From: Kineosporiaceae bacterium
GTDB taxonomy: Bacteria > Actinomycetota > Actinomycetes > Actinomycetales > Angustibacteraceae
Length of the DNA stretch: 9,303 nucleotides
NCBI GenBank assembly: GCA_027345905.1
Contig: DAIETC010000200.1
Coordinates: 1-9,303 of the forward strand
Direction of reading: 5' to 3'
A program made the translations under genes and the position numbers. Shown here piece after piece: positions 6,345 to 9,303 of this stretch (within the stretch, counting starts at the first letter, position 1; every line of letters starts with the position of its first letter). The notes under the pieces were generated by a model. That model made no database searches. It saw nothing but the letters and a program-made list of their open reading frames with translations, and was not told where the DNA came from.

Positions 6345-6971
6345 CTACCGCGCCCAGGGGTCACCGCGCTGCTCCCCCACGGGAACGGCTACCTGGCTGG
6401 TGTTGCCCGACGGCAGCCGAGGCCACCTGTGCTGCGGGTCATAGGACCACAGTGGGTTGTAGGCGAAGTTCAGGTCGATGACGAGCATGCCACCGTCGGG
6501 ACTTGCTCCCAGGTTCGCGCCGGACGCCGTGTCGATCACGAGGCGGCCGCCATCAGGCGAGCCGGAACCGTTGTCCTGCAACGGTATGAACAGCCCACCG
6601 CCGTACGACGTGAGCTGCCAGACGTCGAGGCTGACCTGCGCGTCGGGCAGCGCCAGCGTGACCCGGCCCACACGCACGAGCGCTAGCAGGGTGTCGCCCA
6701 TCGCGAGCTCCTCGCTCTGCGCCCCAGCCGGTTCGAGTGCCGCCTCGAACCGGTAGCTCTCGTCGTACGCGGCGACTTCGAGCCCGGCGAAGTCGCCGCG
6801 CAGCTGCGGGGGCACGGGCGAGAGCGGGTGGTTCGCGAACAGCTTGTCGCGGCCCTCGCGCCACAGCGCGTGCGCCACCTGCGGCTCGCTGTGCGCCCGG
6901 ATCGTGCGGTAGAGCTCGAACGTGCGCTCACGCCAGTCCATCTGCTGCAGTGCCTCGTGCGCGGGGGTCAT
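6345..6971 (-). CDS. DUF1684 family protein, function unknown
   Basis: The 208-residue protein starts with an amphipathic helical stretch (WRERTFELYR, 13-22) and FANHPLSP (45-52). It then shows the family core: an AYDESYRF strand (68-75), the turn TSYGGGLFIPLQD (121-133), and LVIDLNFAYNP (163-173). It is soluble with no signal peptide. In homologues as I remember them the C-terminal NPxC...C segment carries two cysteines; here the aligned positions are Trp175 and Trp183. The ATG at 6971-6969 is chosen because similarity begins right after it, and the hexamer CACGCT ends 6 nt upstream; there is no Shine-Dalgarno. The TAG stop (6347-6345) directly abuts the TAG stop of the convergent NuoD-like gene (6342-6344). 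The biochemical function of the family is not established. Confidence 0.88.
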   Translation of the reverse strand: MTPAHEALQQMDWRERTFELYRTIRAHSEPQVAHALWREGRDKLFANHPLSPVPPQLRGDFAGLEVAAYDESYRFEAALEPAGAQSEELAMGDTLLALVRVGRVTLALPDAQVSLDVWQLTSYGGGLFIPLQDNGSGSPDGGRLVIDTASGANLGASPDGGMLVIDLNFAYNPLWSYDPQHRWPRLPSGNTSQVAVPVGEQRGDPWAR

Positions 6972-7054
6972 CGGCGAAGCGTGCCACGCGCGACACGGGA
7001 ACGCCCGCGCGGCGCCTCCCCGATACCACGTGGCTGCACTCCTACGCTGACCGG
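6972..7054. promoter_or_regulatory. Divergent promoter region upstream of DUF1684 and the 134-residue protein
   Basis: The 83 bp contain CACGCT (minus, 6983-6978) ending 6 nt before the ATG at 6971, and TACGCT (plus, 7043-7048) ending 6 nt before the GTG at 7055. Both fit leaderless -10 elements. An 8-bp palindrome CCACGTGG (7026-7033) lies 9 nt upstream of the plus-strand hexamer, where a regulator could bind. No consensus -35 is seen for either gene. Confidence 0.4.
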
Positions 7055-7459
7055 GTGAGCGGCAGGCACCGTGCAGACCAGGCGCGCCGACGGCACCTGG
7101 TCGTCCGGTTGCTGGCTGGCGTCGGCTGGGGCTACACCGGCCGCCACCGGCTCGTTCCCGCCCGCGCACGGTGGACGGCTCCTTCGGGTGTGGGTGTGGG
7201 GTCCCCCGCCACACCCATCGGGCCGGTACATGCGGGACCTGCGCTGCCGACGTCCCGACAGAGCTTGGCACCACGACTGTCGGTTGTCGCCCTGGCTCAC
7301 AACGGTGACCTGACGGTACCGTCCGTGGGCCTGGTGACGCCCGAGCGGGCGGACGACGCCATCTACGCCCGCGTCGACGCCGAGCGCGACGAGGCAGCAA
7401 CCGCAGCCCTGGCCGGCTCGAACGAGCAGCTCGCGCCGCCGGCGCGCCACGTCGCCTGA
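7055..7459 (+). CDS. Unrecognised 134-residue hypothetical protein
   Basis: The frame opens at GTG 7055 and closes with TGA 7457-7459. The N-terminal third is strongly basic (Arg/His-rich, residues 1-40). A low-complexity Pro/Gly/Val middle follows (41-75), then LSVVALAHNGDLTVPSVGL (75-93) and an acidic helical tail (98-124). By hand count, third-position G+C is about 85% in codons 1-40, about 63% in 41-75 and about 88% in 76-134, so both ends look coding in the same frame while the middle is relaxed. A -10-like TACGCT lies 6 nt upstream, and the stop codon forms one arm of a perfect hairpin. I do not recognise a family; no membrane helix or signal peptide is evident. It could be a lineage-specific small protein or the decayed remnant of a larger one. 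Confidence 0.5.
   Translation: MSGRHRADQARRRHLVVRLLAGVGWGYTGRHRLVPARARWTAPSGVGVGSPATPIGPVHAGPALPTSRQSLAPRLSVVALAHNGDLTVPSVGLVTPERADDAIYARVDAERDEAATAALAGSNEQLAPPARHVA
7191..7217. repeat. Perfect 9-bp inverted repeat inside the 134-residue ORF
   Basis: TGGGTGTGG (7191-7199) and CCACACCCA (7209-7217) are perfectly complementary across a 9-nt loop. The left arm is part of a short GGGTGT tandem repeat. It sits in the low-third-position-GC middle of the host ORF. No U-tract follows, so classical terminator activity is not indicated. Confidence 0.6.
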
Positions 7460-7472
7460 GCCTTCGGGCTCA
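7457..7472. terminator. Shared hairpin with UUCG loop between convergent genes
   Basis: TGAGCC (7457-7462), TTCG (7463-7466), GGCTCA (7467-7472) form a perfect 6-bp stem. In plus-strand RNA the loop is C(UUCG)G, an exceptionally stable tetraloop. The first three bases are the stop of the 134-residue gene, and the last three are the stop, read in reverse, of the DUF3180 gene. No U-tract is present on either side. It is a plausible bidirectional transcript end or 3' stabiliser. Confidence 0.6.
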
Positions 7473-7931
7473 CCGGGTCGGGTCTGGCGGCTCGCGTCGG
7501 TCGACCCGGCAAAAGCGCTCGACCAGCCAGCCGGCCGACCACACGGCGAGCGCCGTAAGGGTGCTGACCACCGCGCGAAGCAGCATCGAGCGCCGGGACT
7601 GAACGTCCATCGTGGAGACCAGCGCGATCGCCTGACCGGCATACCAGCCCGACAACAAGGAGCCTGCGTACTGCGCGGCCTTGGCCAGCACAACGGTGCG
7701 TGCGGCGACCAACGGGTCGAGCGGGGTGGTCCGCGTCCCGCGCGTCCAGCGCCGCACCGGGATCCCCGCCACCAGAACGGCGACCGTCATCAACGCCATG
7801 ACGCCCGGCGCCGTCCACGGCAGCGCGGGCAGCTCGTGGCCCTGCGCCGACCACGCCCGCAGCGCCACACCGCTGAGGATCGCGATGGCGGCACTGGTCG
7901 CGAGCAACGGCCACGAACGGGTGGGCTTCAC
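7470..7931 (-). CDS. DUF3180 integral membrane protein
   Basis: The 153-residue protein has four predicted membrane segments (about 8-24, 42-59, 78-106 and 118-138). It carries the family hallmark PLDPLVAARTVVLAKAAQYA (70-89), followed by GSLLSGWYAG (90-99). DUF3180 proteins are found in actinobacteria, usually directly downstream of folK as here, but their function is unknown. Because of that linkage a transport or envelope role connected to folate metabolism is possible, though unproven. The start is GTG 7931-7929, overlapping the folK stop by 4 bp (GTGA), so it is probably translated by coupling. Its TGA stop is contained in the hairpin shared with the convergent gene. It is the last gene of the folate operon in this window. 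Confidence 0.9.
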   Translation of the reverse strand: MKPTRSWPLLATSAAIAILSGVALRAWSAQGHELPALPWTAPGVMALMTVAVLVAGIPVRRWTRGTRTTPLDPLVAARTVVLAKAAQYAGSLLSGWYAGQAIALVSTMDVQSRRSMLLRAVVSTLTALAVWSAGWLVERFCRVDRREPPDPTR

Positions 7932-8452
7932 CGGGCCGTTTCCAGACGCCGGACGCCGCCGCGGTCCGGGGCGCTCGCGAGCAGATCTTGCACGAGCCCC
8001 AGCGTGCCATCGGGCAGCCGCAGCCGGGCCGCTGGGTCGAGCGCCGCCCAGGGCGCCAGGACAAAGGCCCGTTCGTGCGCGCGCGGGTGCGGCAGGGTGA
8101 GCTCGGGCCGGGCCTGGACCACCTCGTCGGCAGACCCCGGCGCACCGAAGGCAACCAGGTCGATGTCGAGCGTGCGCGGCCCCCAGCGCACGCAGCGCTC
8201 ACGGCCATGAGCGGTCTCGATGTCCTGACAGGCCCGCAGCAGGTCCTTCGGCGAGCGGGTCGTTGCGGCCAGGACAACGGCGTTGAGGTAGTCCGGCTGG
8301 GCAGGACCGCCTACCGGTGCGGTGGCGAACAGCGGCGACACGGCGCGCACCTGCAGGCCGGGCAACGCAGCCAGCGCGGTCACCGCAGCGTGCAGGGTCC
8401 GTGCCGGATCGGCGAGGTTGGCGCCAAGGGCCAGGACGACGGGCACGCTCAC
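7928..8452 (-). CDS. folK: 2-amino-4-hydroxy-6-hydroxymethyldihydropteridine diphosphokinase (HPPK)
   Basis: HPPK transfers diphosphate from ATP to 6-hydroxymethyl-7,8-dihydropterin in cytosolic folate synthesis. The 174-residue protein has LALGANLAD (7-15; usually LGSNLGD), the pterin-side VGGPAQPDYLNAVV (47-60), RWGPRTLDIDLV (89-100) with the Mg-binding pair Asp96 and Asp98, and LPHPRAHERAFVLAPW (120-135). All catalytic elements are present. Two starts compete. GTG 8452 overlaps the folB stop as GTGA, like the neighbouring junctions, and has GGTGG 5 nt upstream; I prefer it. GTG 8461 would add three residues and overlap folB by 13 bp. The downstream DUF3180 start overlaps its stop by 4 bp. 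Confidence 0.95.
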   Translation of the reverse strand: MSVPVVLALGANLADPARTLHAAVTALAALPGLQVRAVSPLFATAPVGGPAQPDYLNAVVLAATTRSPKDLLRACQDIETAHGRERCVRWGPRTLDIDLVAFGAPGSADEVVQARPELTLPHPRAHERAFVLAPWAALDPAARLRLPDGTLGLVQDLLASAPDRGGVRRLETAR

Positions 8453-8850
8453 TCGCGCCACCGGCGGATGCTCACGCTCACGTCGTCGAACGCTACGCCC
8501 AGCGGTGCCTGCGGCTTGTGCACCACGACGTCGGCCACCACGACGCCGGGCCAGTCCAGAGCCACGTCGGCGATCCGCTGGGCGAGGGTCTCCAGCAGGG
8601 CGACCGGCTCACCGGCGATGACCCCGACCACGCGCTTCGCCAGCGCGCCGTAGTCGACGGTGAGCGTCAGGTCGTCGCCCGCGGCAGCAGCCCGGGTGTC
8701 CAGGTGCAGCGTCACGTCGGCGACGAACCGCTGGCCCAACGCCTGCTCGTGTTCGAGGACGCCGTGGCGCCCGCGGGCGCGCAGACCGCGGACACTGACC
8801 TGGTCCAATGCCCGTCCGTGCACGTCGAGCACGGGGCCGAACGCGCTCAC
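8449..8850 (-). CDS. folB: Dihydroneopterin aldolase
   Basis: FolB cleaves 7,8-dihydroneopterin to 6-hydroxymethyl-7,8-dihydropterin and glycolaldehyde; many homologues also epimerise the substrate and work as octamers. The 133-residue protein shows the family pattern: RGLRARGRHGVLEHEQ (21-36), QRFVADVTLHLD (40-51), TVDYGAL (64-70), LLETLAQRI (85-93) with the conserved Glu87, and HKPQAPL (111-117) whose Lys112 matches the catalytic lysine. The N-terminus is about 15 residues longer than the core domain. The start GTG 8850-8848 overlaps the folP TGA by 4 bp (GTGA). A longer frame continuing upstream is the wrong frame of folP. Confidence 0.95.
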   Translation of the reverse strand: MSAFGPVLDVHGRALDQVSVRGLRARGRHGVLEHEQALGQRFVADVTLHLDTRAAAAGDDLTLTVDYGALAKRVVGVIAGEPVALLETLAQRIADVALDWPGVVVADVVVHKPQAPLGVAFDDVSVSIRRWRE

Positions 8851-9303
8851 GAGGCGCCTGCCCTCAAGGCGGCGGCCACCCGCACCGCGTCGGCGCTGGC
8901 GCGCACCTCGTGCACCCGCACGCACCAGGCCCCGCTGAACGCGGCGAGCGCGCTGGTGGCTGCGGTGGCGCCGTCGCGGTCCAGCGGCGGGCGGGGCAAC
9001 CCGTCGGCACCGGTGAGCAGCGAGCCGAGGAACCGCTTGCGGGAGGCACCGACGAGCAGCGGGCGGCCAAGCTGTGCGAGCTCGTCCAGGGTGGCCAGCA
9101 ACTGCCAGTTGTGCTCGGCGCGCTTGGCGAAGCCGAGCCCAGGGTCGAGGATCACCTGGGCGGCATCGACGCCCTGCTCGCACAGGGCTGCCAGCCGCTG
9201 CGCCAATGCCTCGCGCACCTCGTGGACCACGTCGGCGTACGAGGCGCGTTCGTCCATGTCGGACGAGCGCCCCCGCCAGTGCATGACGACATAGGGCACA
9301 CCG
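8847..9303 (-). CDS. folP: Dihydropteroate synthase, C-terminal part (5' end outside window)
   Basis: DHPS condenses 6-hydroxymethyl-dihydropterin diphosphate with p-aminobenzoate and is the sulfonamide target. The visible 151 codons are the C-terminal half of the TIM barrel: PYVVMHWRGRSSDM near the window edge, ILDPGLGFAK (pterin-site Asp and Lys), LVGASRKRFLG (the substrate-binding Ser-Arg-Lys loop) and WCVRVHEV (the Arg and His of the final strand). All expected motifs are intact, so this is a functional-looking enzyme cut by the right edge rather than a broken gene. Its TGA (8849-8847) overlaps the folB GTG. It is the first visible gene of the folP-folB-folK-DUF3180 unit; in related genomes folE often lies further upstream, beyond this window. 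Confidence 0.95.
   Translation of the reverse strand, partial: GVPYVVMHWRGRSSDMDERASYADVVHEVREALAQRLAALCEQGVDAAQVILDPGLGFAKRAEHNWQLLATLDELAQLGRPLLVGASRKRFLGSLLTGADGLPRPPLDRDGATAATSALAAFSGAWCVRVHEVRASADAVRVAAALRAGAS

Noticed and set aside
8317..9294. 325-codon plus-strand frame opposite folB and folP
   Set aside because: Antisense to two well-supported folate genes; no recognisable domain.
1..9303. tRNA, rRNA, CRISPR array, insertion sequence or prophage elements
   Set aside because: Searched by eye on both strands; no direct-repeat array, transposase motif, integrase, terminal inverted repeats or tRNA-like cloverleaf was seen.

Overview
This window is chromosomal DNA from a high-GC actinobacterium. 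Third codon positions are almost all G or C, GTG starts are frequent, and genes are packed with 4-bp GTGA/ATGA overlaps. The gene content (FolP-FolB-FolK-DUF3180, bPH2 membrane proteins, an orphan NuoD paralogue, a MidA-family methyltransferase, DUF1684) is typical of Actinomycetota. I cannot assign a genus.

Layout, left to right. (1) Positions 1-73, minus: the N-terminus of an unidentified protein running off the left edge, behind a near-consensus promoter with leaderless geometry. (2) 256-888, minus: a small class I SAM methyltransferase. (3) 946-1944, plus: a MidA/NDUFAF7-family (DUF185) methyltransferase, divergent from (2). (4) 1963-5119, minus: a translationally coupled operon, transcribed single-bPH2 membrane protein, then three-bPH2 membrane protein, then cytochrome P450. 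(5) 5172-6344, plus: a NuoD-like protein, with no other complex I gene in the window. (6) 6345-6971, minus: a DUF1684 protein whose stop codon abuts that of the NuoD-like gene. (7) 7055-7459, plus: an unrecognised 134-residue protein. (8) 7470-9303, minus: a folate operon, transcribed folP (partial), folB, folK, DUF3180. No RNA gene, insertion sequence, CRISPR array or replication origin was seen.

The folate genes make 6-hydroxymethyl-dihydropterin diphosphate (FolB, FolK) and condense it with p-aminobenzoate (FolP). The bPH2 proteins are membrane proteins of poorly known function, and their stop/start overlaps tie the P450 to them. The most interesting relationship is between the MidA-family methyltransferase and the NuoD-like protein. 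In mitochondria the MidA homologue NDUFAF7 dimethylates Arg85 of NDUFS2, the NuoD homologue. The NuoD-like protein here has an arginine at exactly that aligned position (Arg62), while its quinone-site tyrosine is replaced by tryptophan (Trp85). This suggests a dedicated modifier/substrate pair built on a NuoD paralogue that may no longer act as an ordinary complex I subunit.

A second pattern is regulatory. All seven genes with an upstream gap carry a YANNNT hexamer (a -10-like element) ending exactly 6 or 7 nt before the start codon I chose, and most lack a convincing Shine-Dalgarno sequence. This points to widespread leaderless transcription, while the operon-internal genes start through 4-bp overlaps.
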